From contig CAINDA010000008.1 in NCBI GenBank assembly GCA_903847205.1, forward strand, positions 80,863 through 144,862: DNA of 64,000 bases. Direction: 5' to 3'. Under the pieces are notes generated by a model. That model saw nothing but the letters and a program-made list of their open reading frames with translations, searched no databases and had not been told where the DNA came from. Below are positions 16,101 through 23,533 of the stretch, in pieces. Source of the stretch: an uncultured Bacteroidota bacterium. Its GTDB lineage: Bacteria > Bacteroidota > Bacteroidia > 2-12-FULL-35-15. The translations under genes and the position numbers were made by a program. Each line of letters opens with the position of its first letter. Within the stretch, counting starts at the first letter, position 1.

Positions 16101-17838
16101 TTTGATGATGATGCTTCAAAAGAAATTAAAATCATTGGATGCAAACACCAGTTCAAATCAAAAACAAAGCACCAAGATTTTAGATGTGCCGGATTTCCTG
16201 AATAAATACGGTGATAAAATCGTAACGGAATATCTTTCTGAAAATCCTGAAATAAATACTTTATTGAACGACCCATTGAAATTGGACGATACCAGTAATG
16301 AAGATGCGAACTCAACAGAGGATGCAGCGCATAAAGTATCGGGGCGTGTAGCGGTGCTTTCAACCAAGATGCAGCAGGATTTTTACAATGAAATTGCCGA
16401 ACGCTATATTGATTTTATTGATTACTTAAAACAATCAGGCGAATATGATTTAGAAGTGGAAGCAATGAATTTAGAAGCAGAGCTTATCAGTCATTCTGTT
16501 ATCAAGGTTGGCAAAGGCGGTGAGAGCGCATTTGGTGAGGACAGCATTTTAGAAACTGTAAAAGCGAATGTATTAAAAAAGCCATTCACAAAAATTGAAT
16601 TGGAAAATATTATTACTGAATCATTAAGCGGAAAAGATTTTAAAATCCTGCAAGCTGAAAGTATTGCAGACTTTGAGAGCTTTGTTGCAAAGCGTTTAAA
16701 AGATGAGATTATAGAGAACGAAGAAAAATACGCTGCGCTGATTAAGAATGTACCGAATGAAAAGAAGGTTCTGAAAATATTGGAAAAAGAAGGAGAAGGC
16801 GCATACCAAGCTGAAATAAAAAAGCGTGAGAAAATATTAAAGGATGCTGAAATAGCCTCTATTGCTCAAATAGAAAAGGTAACGGCTAACCGCAATCAAT
16901 ACACGGAAGGCTTATTAAAATTCTTTCATGTAAGCAGGAAATTAAATTATCCGGTACAATCTTACGATGGCGGACATGAAACCGTATTGGGTGTGTTCGT
17001 GGGGTTTATCATTGATAAGAAAAAGAAAAATCCCTATGCGCCAAGTGCTATGAAATTGCGCTTCGCAATTGCCAATAGCAATAAATACATTGCTATACCT
17101 GCAAGTTACAACAAGGACGTGATGGCAATTAAAGGCGAGAGCGTAGGTATTAACGATAAGGGTTTAGCTGATACACTAAACCAATGGGAAACGGCAGTAA
17201 AAAATGGTACGGCAGACAGAAAAATACGCCACATCATTACCGGAAATTTATTACAAGCCTTTAGTGATTACAAAGGGAAATTAGTCAGCTACACCACGAT
17301 TGATGGAGCAACTAAAAAAGGTATTCTCATGCCGGATAACTGGCTACCATCGGAAGAAACAAAAGGAAAAGTAAATGTGCCAATTGGTAAAGCATTAAAG
17401 ATTATTTCTTCGTTAGGTATTGGCAGTTCTATTAATTCCAATAATGGTGTTGGCATTATCCGCCAGTCAAATAATTACAAAATTATTGTGCCTGCATCTC
17501 GTCAGCGTGGCGGTGCGTTTTATTTAGATACCGATATTTTACCGCTTGTAGAAAACAGAAAGTTTGAAAAATTAGCAGATAAAATGGTGGCGTTAATGGA
17601 TTTAAAACACATCGACAAATTGGTGGAGGTACTGCAAAGCAAACACGGCAGCAATGTTACATTAAGCGCAACTCAATTTGACATTATTAAAAAAGATATA
17701 CCGCAAGGGCAGGCAAGAGAGCGCAAACCTTTACAGAAAGCTATAATCATACACGAAGAAAATATCGAGCCGGATTACAAAGAACTGGAATTGGAAGCTA
17801 TGGCACTTGAACTGGAATTAGAACTAATGGAATTTTGA
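13123..17838 (+). CDS. DNA methyltransferase / strawberry-notch helicase fusion, 1571 aa
   Basis: Residues 95-330 form an N6-adenine-type methyltransferase: motif I FEPSAGNGL (125-133) and motif IV NPPF (191-194). From about 370 an SF2 helicase of the strawberry-notch type follows: LGAPY...DSM linker, Walker A GDQTGIGKGR (Lys451), DESH box at 573-576, LSATF, SGSTGAS, and the QKRGRINRTGQ motif VI. A long C-terminal region is unassigned. Such fusions occur in large phages and plasmids. It may modify and remodel element DNA during replication. A short motif (ELEAQALELELELM type) occurs three times, twice beside domain borders and once at the C-terminus. Confidence 0.9.
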   Translation: MKTMDTIQLFVMRIETDLIAKIKHNKLSVEKLAASFGITDKTEVKEFTELAIVNRARKIAHSGNDVYTNYFDIVDLYNHQVNLSHRTSQSILLQQYSTPAPIGYLAGIFCGIDKFDNAENGYVGFEPSAGNGLLTIAAKPENFIVNEIDDTRNINLQSQGYKAVYKVDATEAFNKSISFKFHKTFNAIITNPPFGNLDRAIPYDNFQFKTLDHVMALRALDTMANNGKAAIIIGGHTQWDEKGRIQAGKNRIFFNYLYSHYNVVDVINIDGHKLYSRQGTAFNVRLILIDGRKIKVQGAAPIFNNEVDVIVKSFEELYERVTENILSDTAMRNKNINEYELEAQALELELELMQGDGLGAPYMPASESCVVLDTVVPDSMDYETHSAVKRIKEAVGGDIDAFVKQRLKYRTSIELCKSLSAEQTDAVAMAIYNIEVRKQGMIIGDQTGIGKGRIAAAMIRYAVNQGHQPIFITEKANLFSDLYRDLTAIGSSHLVPFIVNGKESKTDIKDEQGNIIYQALPPTEQNAIFKDKKVPKKFDFVLATYSQFNSPEKKPEKPSFISAIASDNILIMDESHNSSGSSNTGEYMQAVLAKTKGVVFLSATFAKRPDNMPVYAMKTSISDANMSKEELVEAITKGGVALQEVLASQLVEEGQMLRRERSFEGVEVNYITLDAKEQEHKAIADNITSILRDVIGFQKNFVDEEVEELDKIAVAEGKETQVRKGTSEAGVSNQPYFSKVFNVINQMLFSIKAEAVADRAIERLKEGKKPVIAFASTMGSFIEQMENEHGMPVKDGDTINADFSEVLMRGLDGVLRYTEKDVNGESIYKQFNIAELSPEAKTEYIRITEKIKSVSTGITISPIDVIIQKLEKAGYSVAEVTGRKYGVQLNLKTNQGLVLARKKLNTNDAFRKFNNNEVDVLMINQSGSTGASAHAIVTSKVPKEEVRQRVMIVLQAELDINTEVQKRGRINRTGQILKPIYDYVNSSIPAEKRLMMMLQKKLKSLDANTSSNQKQSTKILDVPDFLNKYGDKIVTEYLSENPEINTLLNDPLKLDDTSNEDANSTEDAAHKVSGRVAVLSTKMQQDFYNEIAERYIDFIDYLKQSGEYDLEVEAMNLEAELISHSVIKVGKGGESAFGEDSILETVKANVLKKPFTKIELENIITESLSGKDFKILQAESIADFESFVAKRLKDEIIENEEKYAALIKNVPNEKKVLKILEKEGEGAYQAEIKKREKILKDAEIASIAQIEKVTANRNQYTEGLLKFFHVSRKLNYPVQSYDGGHETVLGVFVGFIIDKKKKNPYAPSAMKLRFAIANSNKYIAIPASYNKDVMAIKGESVGINDKGLADTLNQWETAVKNGTADRKIRHIITGNLLQAFSDYKGKLVSYTTIDGATKKGILMPDNWLPSEETKGKVNVPIGKALKIISSLGIGSSINSNNGVGIIRQSNNYKIIVPASRQRGGAFYLDTDILPLVENRKFEKLADKMVALMDLKHIDKLVEVLQSKHGSNVTLSATQFDIIKKDIPQGQARERKPLQKAIIIHEENIEPDYKELELEAMALELELELMEF

Positions 17839-17853
17839 GGCAGAGCCTCTTTT
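17837..17853 (+). terminator. Small terminator overlapping the helicase stop codon
   Basis: Stem GAGGC / GCCTC with loop AGA, followed by TTTT. It overlaps the TGA stop of the 1571-aa gene. The stem is only 5 bp, so termination may be partial. Confidence 0.6.
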
Positions 17854-17878
17854 ATTAAAACAAAAAAAATTTAAAACT

Positions 17879-19360
17879 ATGATAACCGCAAACAATTATT
17901 ACAATCAAATCAACAGCATTGGCGCAAACCAATTACCGCCAACGCTTTTAAAGAGCCACGAGTTAGTAAACAAAGTAACTCAGGAAGGTGCAAGTTGGGA
18001 AACCTATAACGGTAATACTGCAATCAAACGCATGATTGATTTGTATTTAACCAAGCTCAACGAGTATGTGGAGCAAAAGAAACCAAAACAAAAGGCGGTA
18101 AGTCCAGGAAACAGCGAAACTGTTAAACATGAAAAAAAACAGCATTCGGCAAAACCTCACAAAGAGCCGAAAGTAAAGGCTGTGAAGCCAAAAAAAATTG
18201 ATACGGCAACACAGGTAGAACATATTGAAGATGAATTAAAATTTATCAAACGCTTTATTTTGCTGAATGGAAAAACAAAATCTGCCGAGCAGGTATTAGG
18301 CTTTTTAAACAGCTTACAAAAAGCAATTATCGAAAAACGTATTCGCAAATCTTCACCCTATGCCGATGAAATAAAAATCATTCAGGAAAAATTAGTGCAG
18401 ACCTATAACGCAATGAATACAAGTATTCAAATCCAGTTAAAGCCTGAAACAATGGAGAAAATGATTAAGCTCGTTAAGAGTGAAAAAGTAATGCCCTCTG
18501 TAAAATTCATAAAACGCTATGTGAGTTTACAAGGCAAAACAGGCATAAAAGATAAAGCAAAAAAATTATTTGATGATATGCAGAAAGCTGTTAAGCAAGG
18601 GCATTTAACAAAATCAGATAAGTATGCAGATAAAGTAAACGTGATGTATTTGAGCTTACATAATTTGTTATTCAAGCCGAAACAAAACGATGCTCTTGCC
18701 ATATCCAAACATGAATTAAATGGATTGTTAGGTATTCTTAACGGTTGTGGTTGTCATGGATTAGACGGTGTTGAGAATGAACAAGCACCAGTAGTAACAA
18801 AACAAAATAAAATTATGAATAGCGTTGATTTTGCAAAGATGCAATTTGATAGCATCGGATTTTCCGGCAAATGGTTAGATTTTATCGGGGATCCGGCAAA
18901 AGGATTTACTGCTATGGTATTTGGTAAACCTAAAATGGGTAAATCTTATGTGTGTATTGATTTTGCCGGATACCTTGCACGCAATCATGGGAAAGTTTTG
19001 TACGTTGCCAAAGAGGAAAGGCTCGATGCTACACTTCAAAAAAAATTGAACGATACCAATGTAAAGCATCCTAATTTATTTGTGAGCGATTTTCTGCCGG
19101 AGAATTTATCAGAATATAATTTTGTATTCATTGACAGCGTGAATAAAATGGAGCTTCTGCCGAATGATTTAGATGCTTTAAAAACGAAGAATCCGGGTGT
19201 GTCATTCATTTATGTATTTCAAACCACCAAAGAGGGAAATTTCAGAGGCTCTAACCATTTTCAGCATGATGTTGATGTGGTTATTGAAGTTCCTGAAAAG
19301 GGTAAGGCGGTTCAAAATGGCAGATTTAATCAGGGTGGGGAGATGCAGATTTTTGAGTAA
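17879..19360 (+). CDS. RecA/RadA-like ATPase with duplicated helical repeats
   Basis: A 493-aa protein. Residues 70-110 are a Lys/Pro-rich linker. Two related helical units follow (about 120-180 and 200-265), both with KFIKRxxxLxGKT at the start and KSxxYADxxxxxxxxL at the end. The C-terminal 165 residues are a RecA-type ATPase: Walker A GKPKMGKSY (Lys355), Walker B VFIDS, and a RadA-like ending TTKEGNFRGSNHFQHDVDVV. Likely a single-stranded-DNA or recombination ATPase for element replication. A packaging ATPase is a less likely alternative. Confidence 0.75.
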   Translation: MITANNYYNQINSIGANQLPPTLLKSHELVNKVTQEGASWETYNGNTAIKRMIDLYLTKLNEYVEQKKPKQKAVSPGNSETVKHEKKQHSAKPHKEPKVKAVKPKKIDTATQVEHIEDELKFIKRFILLNGKTKSAEQVLGFLNSLQKAIIEKRIRKSSPYADEIKIIQEKLVQTYNAMNTSIQIQLKPETMEKMIKLVKSEKVMPSVKFIKRYVSLQGKTGIKDKAKKLFDDMQKAVKQGHLTKSDKYADKVNVMYLSLHNLLFKPKQNDALAISKHELNGLLGILNGCGCHGLDGVENEQAPVVTKQNKIMNSVDFAKMQFDSIGFSGKWLDFIGDPAKGFTAMVFGKPKMGKSYVCIDFAGYLARNHGKVLYVAKEERLDATLQKKLNDTNVKHPNLFVSDFLPENLSEYNFVFIDSVNKMELLPNDLDALKTKNPGVSFIYVFQTTKEGNFRGSNHFQHDVDVVIEVPEKGKAVQNGRFNQGGEMQIFE

Positions 19361-19408
19361 AAACAGAATAATTAATTTTTAAATAATAACGTCATATAAA
19401 AACAAAAA

Positions 19409-20011
19409 ATGGAAACCGAAAACATGAACACGCAAAATTTGGAAAAAATAATTTTTCCGAGAAAGTTTGGCTATTCTGCCAAAGAGCAAAGAAAGAAAGA
19501 TATTCTTTCAATTCTTTTTAGCCCAAATAATTTTTTATTGGGCAGCAGGGACACAGATATAATTCGCATGATATTGATTGAAGATAAAAATTTGAAGGAG
19601 ATTGGGGATAAATTTAATCTTACGCCTACAACAATAAGCCACATCTTTAACCGAGCTATCAGAAGAATAAATTTTCGTTACGCTACAATTAATGAACAGT
19701 TGGAGAATGCAGTTAATATGCAGGAAGAAATAAGGTTTCTCACAAAAAAATTGCGGCAATATGAAAATGAAAATATAATTGCCTCTTTGCCTTTGGAAAC
19801 AAAAGAAATCTTATACAAGGGTATAAAAGAATTTAACTTTTCTGTCCGTGCGATAAACACTTTCAAGGCAGCCAGAATTGATACGCTTGCCGACCTCGTG
19901 AAATTTTCTAAGAGAGATTTATTAAGATTTAGGAACGTGGGGAAAGTAACCGTTATAGAAATAAACGAATTCTTAAAATCAAAAGGTCTGAGTTGGGAAA
20001 TGAAAATGTAA
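19409..20011 (+). CDS. Sigma-4-like HTH fused to RNA polymerase alpha-CTD
   Basis: A 200-aa predicted transcription regulator. Residues 47-90 resemble sigma-70 region 4 (SRDTDIIRMILIEDKNLKEI, then LTPTTISHIFNRAIRRI). A coiled link (95-120) leads to residues 134-198, which match the RNA polymerase alpha C-terminal domain. Arg147 and Asn150 align with the UP-element contacts Arg265 and Asn268 of E. coli alpha, and FRNVGKVTV aligns with its second helix-hairpin-helix. The final KSKGLSWEM matches the alpha-CTD end. It closes the operon before a strong terminator and could redirect host polymerase to late genes (inference). Confidence 0.8.
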   Translation: METENMNTQNLEKIIFPRKFGYSAKEQRKKDILSILFSPNNFLLGSRDTDIIRMILIEDKNLKEIGDKFNLTPTTISHIFNRAIRRINFRYATINEQLENAVNMQEEIRFLTKKLRQYENENIIASLPLETKEILYKGIKEFNFSVRAINTFKAARIDTLADLVKFSKRDLLRFRNVGKVTVIEINEFLKSKGLSWEMKM

Positions 20012-20033
20012 GGCGATACAGATATTCTAAAAT

Positions 20034-20062
20034 AAAAAAGGTCGAAATTTTCGACCTTTTTT
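20034..20062 (+). terminator. Strong terminator ending the plus-strand operon
   Basis: A 12-14 bp stem (AAAAAAGGTCGA / TCGACCTTTTTT) with an A/T loop, ending in a T-run. It lies 23 bp after the alpha-CTD fusion gene. The surrounding 77 bp (20019-20095) recur at 24942-25016, marking both edges of the cargo zone. Confidence 0.85.
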
Positions 20063-20123
20063 ATTTGCCATTAATTTTAAAATACGGATATTTACATAGA
20101 CTACTGTGTAATAGGTAAAAATC

Positions 20124-20876
20124 ATGGAACATAAACAGATAATAGGGCTTGAGAAAAAAGAAATTGAGAATATTTCGGGGAAGGGTATTTCTTTTAAAAA
20201 CATTAGAATACCTAACGAGGATTGTTCATTTTTTATCATACGCTATGAAATAGTAAATCAAGTAAACAATAGTAAATTTAGTAGTCCTATTAACCTATTT
20301 CCCAGTATCTATCAAAGGGATGTTTCGCAAGTTACTTTGTCTAAATCTATTCTGATACCTGATGATTGTAAAATATATATACAAATAGAGCCTATATTAA
20401 AAAAGGAATTTAAAGGAACAGTTTTTATAGATTATGAAGTTTTCATGCCGGATATTAAACTGAAAAATAAACCAGGAATGAAAGTTTTTATTAATGAATC
20501 TGATAGACAAAATGCTTATAGAATTGCCCTAACAAATTTAGCACGCTTTTTTGGTATTCCGAATTGGGAATATGAGGACAATAAAACACTTTATGGTAAA
20601 ATAAAAGAGGTTAATGACCCAATTATAGATTTATTAAAAAAATATTTTAAAGCATATAATGAATGGTTTGGATTTTATGCAAGAATAAAAGAGGAAGAAA
20701 CTAAAACAGGTCAGGAGCGTGATTTAACTAAGGAAGAAAGGAATGAACTTGCGGGGTTAATTAAAAATCGGGATAGTACTTTAAATGCGCTACAAACAAA
20801 ATTTGATGAATTACAATTTGATAGATTCAAAAAATCACATGGTCTCGGCAATATTGATGGAATAATACAGGAATAA
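20124..20876 (+). CDS. Hypothetical protein upstream of a putAbiC gene
   Basis: A 250-aa protein of unknown function. The first 120 residues are beta-rich (KGISFKNIRIPNEDCSFFIIR, CKIYIQIEPILKK, FKGTVFIDYEVFMP). The rest is helical with a charged coiled region (RIKEEETKTGQERDL, EERNELAGLIKN). It ends 5 bp before the putAbiC-like gene, so the two are probably one operon. It may be a partner or sensor for that protein (inference). Confidence 0.55.
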   Translation: MEHKQIIGLEKKEIENISGKGISFKNIRIPNEDCSFFIIRYEIVNQVNNSKFSSPINLFPSIYQRDVSQVTLSKSILIPDDCKIYIQIEPILKKEFKGTVFIDYEVFMPDIKLKNKPGMKVFINESDRQNAYRIALTNLARFFGIPNWEYEDNKTLYGKIKEVNDPIIDLLKKYFKAYNEWFGFYARIKEEETKTGQERDLTKEERNELAGLIKNRDSTLNALQTKFDELQFDRFKKSHGLGNIDGIIQE

Positions 20877-20881
20877 TTATT

Positions 20882-21574
20882 ATGATTACAATTTGTTGCC
20901 ACGAACATATTAAAATTATTGGCGAAACTCAAAAGGTTTGGTCAGATTGGTTGCTTGCAATTGCTACGTTAATTCTTGCATTAGCTACATTATATCTTTT
21001 AAGTGAAGCAAAAAAACAATTAAAAAAAGTTAAAGAATTTATTGAAAAATACACAACATTTAATCAAGTACAGTCTGCGGAAAATATCATAATTAAGCAA
21101 ATAGAATTTCATTATAAACTACTCGAAAGAATAGAAGCAATTGGGAAATATACATTTAAAGAAATGTATAACGATTTTGAGGGATATTATAGAATTGATA
21201 CGAAAGAATATAATAATATAGCAGAAAAGATTGAAGGTGCGTATCAAAAATTATATGATTCTTCCGGTTATTTAATTGGGCATTATTACAGGCATCTATA
21301 TAGAATTTTCAAAAATATTGACGAAACAAAAATTTTTTCTGATTCTGACAAAAATCGTTATGCTAAACTTGTTAGAGCGCAATTATCAGAATATGAAATT
21401 TTATTATTATTCTATAATTGTATATGGATAGCCAACGACGATGAATCTAAGTTTAAAAATTTGGTTGAAACATATGAGCTTTTAAAGGGTATAAATGAAT
21501 CTAAAATTTCAAATTTAGACGCATTGCATTTTTCATTATATTCTTCTACTGCATTTGGAGGACATGGAAATTAA
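20882..21574 (+). CDS. Putative phage abortive infection protein (putAbiC-like)
   Basis: A 230-aa protein with one membrane helix at residues 23-42 (LLAIATLILALATLYLL), a coiled region, and then a C-terminal part that matches the putAbiC family pattern: GHYYRHLYRIFKNID followed by YAKLVRAQLSEYEILLLFYN. The family is tied to phage-triggered growth arrest, but its mechanism is little known. It sits between two copies of the terminator repeat, in a zone with other cargo genes, which fits a defence load on a mobile element. Confidence 0.7.
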   Translation: MITICCHEHIKIIGETQKVWSDWLLAIATLILALATLYLLSEAKKQLKKVKEFIEKYTTFNQVQSAENIIIKQIEFHYKLLERIEAIGKYTFKEMYNDFEGYYRIDTKEYNNIAEKIEGAYQKLYDSSGYLIGHYYRHLYRIFKNIDETKIFSDSDKNRYAKLVRAQLSEYEILLLFYNCIWIANDDESKFKNLVETYELLKGINESKISNLDALHFSLYSSTAFGGHGN

Positions 21575-21830
21575 TTTTTATTCTTACCAATTGCAAAAAT
21601 TACAATTATAAAGTAGATACAATTAGGGATTCACTTTAATGACTTTTAGAATATTTGTTTTACGACCTTGATTATAGGACTATTAAACAGTTGACTAATA
21701 ACTTTAAAGAATTTGGATTTTCTTTAATTCGTAATTCGACTTATATTATAAGGTTCAATTTGTTTTGGAAAAATAAAAAATGTAAAATTTGGTATAGCTT
21801 AATAATTATTTTTGAGTAAAAAATTTAAAC

Positions 21831-22061
21831 ATGGATAGCCATAAAAATACAGAAGAAAGAAAAGTGTTTCATTTAAAAGCCTATATGAAGAAACAGCTTA
21901 TTGAAGAATTAAGCCTTGCTTCATCTTACGAGTTTGACAAAATAGTTAAGCCCCATGCGGAAAAGGTAGGAAAACGAATGGGGAACTATTATACGCCAAA
22001 GCAAGTAAGGTTCATCTTTGACTTGATTCAGGCATATAAAAAAGATAAAGCAAAAGACTGA
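21831..22061 (+). CDS. Small protein, 76 aa
   Basis: A basic helical protein of unknown function (MDSHKNTEERKVFHLKAYMK...). The end TPKQVRFIFDLIQAYKKDK resembles the end of a small DNA-binding protein, but no family is recognised. The 58 bp spanning its start recur at 24888-24945 with about nine mismatches, where the ATG has become ATA, so a dead copy of its 5' end lies downstream. The 256-bp gap upstream (21575-21830) holds no other gene I can see. Confidence 0.55.
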   Translation: MDSHKNTEERKVFHLKAYMKKQLIEELSLASSYEFDKIVKPHAEKVGKRMGNYYTPKQVRFIFDLIQAYKKDKAKD

Positions 22062-22104
22062 TGATTATGTGGGATTATAGTATTGGTGAAAAACTTTATA
22101 TTTT

Positions 22105-22187
22105 TCAAATATTTAAATACGGCTCTAAATTGGCTAATACCTCGATGTCGTCTAATAATTGTTTCGATATTTCGTCAGTAGTGCCCA
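22105..22187 (-). pseudogene. Diverged C-terminal fragment, repeat family copy 1
   Basis: The minus strand encodes a short peptide with TDEISKQLLDDIEVLANL before a TGA stop. It resembles the peptides encoded by the 93-bp repeats at 23306-23398 and 25045-25137 (TDKISNQLLKDIEVLSSL). Conservation of the peptide rather than the bases suggests remnants of an old gene end. The rest of the 22062-22364 gap holds a terminator and no gene. Confidence 0.4.
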
Positions 22188-22195
22188 CAAATGAG

Positions 22196-22229
22196 AAAAG
22201 TGTAGAAAAATGGTTTTTCTACACTTTTT
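22196..22229. terminator. Bidirectional-looking terminator hairpin
   Basis: A 15-bp stem (AAAAGTGTAGAAAAA / TTTTTCTACACTTTT) with a TGG loop and T-rich ends on both strands. It lies between the 76-aa gene and the DinD-like gene. Confidence 0.8.
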
Positions 22230-22364
22230 CTGTTTTTATTCTTTTCTACTTTGTTTTTTTACTGTGGATAAATTTGAGCTTATCAAAATAAATTCCTTCT
22301 GAAAAATACATACTTTTAGGCTGGCAAATTCATAGTTAAAAATTGAAAAACAGTAGAAATAGAA

Positions 22365-23198
22365 ATGAGCAATATAAAACTTTTTGAAAGCAAACAAATA
22401 CGAAGTGCTTGGAATGAGTCAGATCAGAAATGGTATTTTTCAATACAAGATGTAGTGCAATTGCTTACAGATGCATCAGATGTAAAGGATTATATCAAAA
22501 AAATGAAAAAGCGGGACACTCAGTTAAATTCCAACTGGGGGACAATTTGTCCCCTAGTTGAAATGCTGGCAGCTGATGGCAAAAAAAGAAAAGTTCAAGC
22601 GGCGAACACGCAGGGGCTTTTGAGAATTATTCAATCTATTCCTTCTCCAAAGGCAGAGCCGTTTAAACTTTGGTTAGCTCAAGTAGGTTCGGAACGGTTG
22701 GAAGAAATTGAAAACCCTGAAATAGCATCGCAAAGAATTAGGGAAATATATAAAGCGAAGGGTTATAGCGAGGAGTGGATTGAAAAGCGAATGAGAGGAA
22801 TTGCTGTAAGGGATGAACTTACAGGCGAATGGAAAAAACGAGGAGTAAAAGAAGGAATGGAATACTCGATTCTTACAGCAGAAATAAGTAAAGCCACATT
22901 TGGAATTGTTCCAAGTGATTATAAAAAGTTGAAAGGTCTTACAAAATCGAATGAAAATCTTCGCGACCACATGACCGACTTGGAATTAATCTTTACAATG
23001 CTTGGAGAAGCTTCAACAACTGAAATTGCTAAAAATAGAAACGTGAAAGGATTTATCGATAATAGAAAGGCCGCAATAGCGGGTGGGAAAGTTGCCGGGA
23101 AAGCCCGAATAGATCTGGAGAAAAAATCGGGAAAAAAAGTTGTTTCAAAAGAAAATTACAAACAACTTCCAGAAGGTGAAAAGAGAAGACTAAAATAA
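22365..23198 (+). CDS. BRO-N domain / DinD-like protein
   Basis: A 277-aa protein. Residues 5-110 form a BRO-N-type domain (IRSAWNESDQKWYFSIQDVV, then TQGLLRIIQSIPSPKAEPFK and WLAQVGSERL). The C-terminal part, ending KARIDLEKKSGKKVVSKENY, is like DinD-type proteins. BRO-N proteins act as phage antirepressors, and DinD is a DNA-damage-inducible inhibitor of RecA in E. coli. Here it stands alone between two repeat copies, so it is likely cargo. Confident on family, unsure of role. Confidence 0.8.
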   Translation: MSNIKLFESKQIRSAWNESDQKWYFSIQDVVQLLTDASDVKDYIKKMKKRDTQLNSNWGTICPLVEMLAADGKKRKVQAANTQGLLRIIQSIPSPKAEPFKLWLAQVGSERLEEIENPEIASQRIREIYKAKGYSEEWIEKRMRGIAVRDELTGEWKKRGVKEGMEYSILTAEISKATFGIVPSDYKKLKGLTKSNENLRDHMTDLELIFTMLGEASTTEIAKNRNVKGFIDNRKAAIAGGKVAGKARIDLEKKSGKKVVSKENYKQLPEGEKRRLK

Positions 23199-23305
23199 AA
23201 ATGTCGTAAGGATTTATATTGGGCAACGGGCAATTCCCTCTTTTACAATCTAATTTAATTTTGTTCACAAATATTCATCAACTGAAATCAAATACAAAAT
23301 GCAGA

Positions 23306-23398
23306 ATCAATTCAATGGCTTGAAATGTACCGCTTTAAACTCGATAGCACTTCAATATCCTTCAGTAGCTGGTTCGAGATTTTGTCCGTGAAGTCCAC
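23306..23398. repeat. 93-bp direct repeat, copy 2
   Basis: It aligns without gaps to 25045-25137 with roughly ten mismatches. On the minus strand it encodes TDKISNQLLKDIEVLSSL followed by a stop. The two copies flank the DUF4143 ATPase gene as a unit of about 1.74 kb. It fills much of the 23199-23533 gap together with a terminator and a palindrome. Confidence 0.75.
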
Positions 23399-23405
23399 AG
23401 CCTCT

Positions 23406-23433
23406 AAAGCCCTTGATAATCAAGGGCTTTTTT
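23406..23433 (+). terminator. Terminator after the repeat
   Basis: Stem AAAGCCCTTG / CAAGGGCTTT with loop ATAAT and a following T-run. It lies 7 bp after repeat copy 2 and upstream of the DUF4143 gene, which insulates that gene from upstream transcription. Confidence 0.85.
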
Positions 23434-23482
23434 GTTGAACTCCCTTTTGGGTCAAACTTTTTTATGATTAAAACGGAAATAC

Positions 23483-23525
23483 TATATGGAATTATTTGGA
23501 ATCAGATTCCAAATAATTCCATATA
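23483..23525. promoter_or_regulatory. 43-bp perfect palindrome upstream of the DUF4143 gene
   Basis: Two 21-bp arms, perfectly complementary, meet at a single A at 23504. The core is TTGGAATC-A-GATTCCAA. The right arm runs into the -7 box of the ATPase promoter, so a protein bound here would block transcription. Candidate operator; a transposon terminus is a less likely alternative. Confidence 0.75.
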
Positions 23526-23529
23526 TTTG
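23522..23529 (+). promoter_or_regulatory. Bacteroidota -7 box TATATTTG
   Basis: TATATTTG fits TAnnTTTG exactly. The chosen ATG of the ATPase gene is at 23534, four bases after the box, so the transcript would start at or very near the start codon and be leaderless. Confidence 0.6.
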
Positions 23530-23533
23530 TTTC

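Noticed and set aside
4375..20011. Ordinary tailed prophage
   Set aside because: No terminase, portal, major tail, tape measure or baseplate protein can be recognised.
22061..22291. 76-aa plus-strand ORF
   Set aside because: It runs through a repeat fragment and both arms of a terminator hairpin, so it is not a gene.
23341..23398. GGTTCGAGAT stretch as a tRNA T-arm or tRNA-type attachment site
   Set aside because: No acceptor, D or anticodon arm can be built around it, and the repeat codes for a conserved peptide on the other strand.
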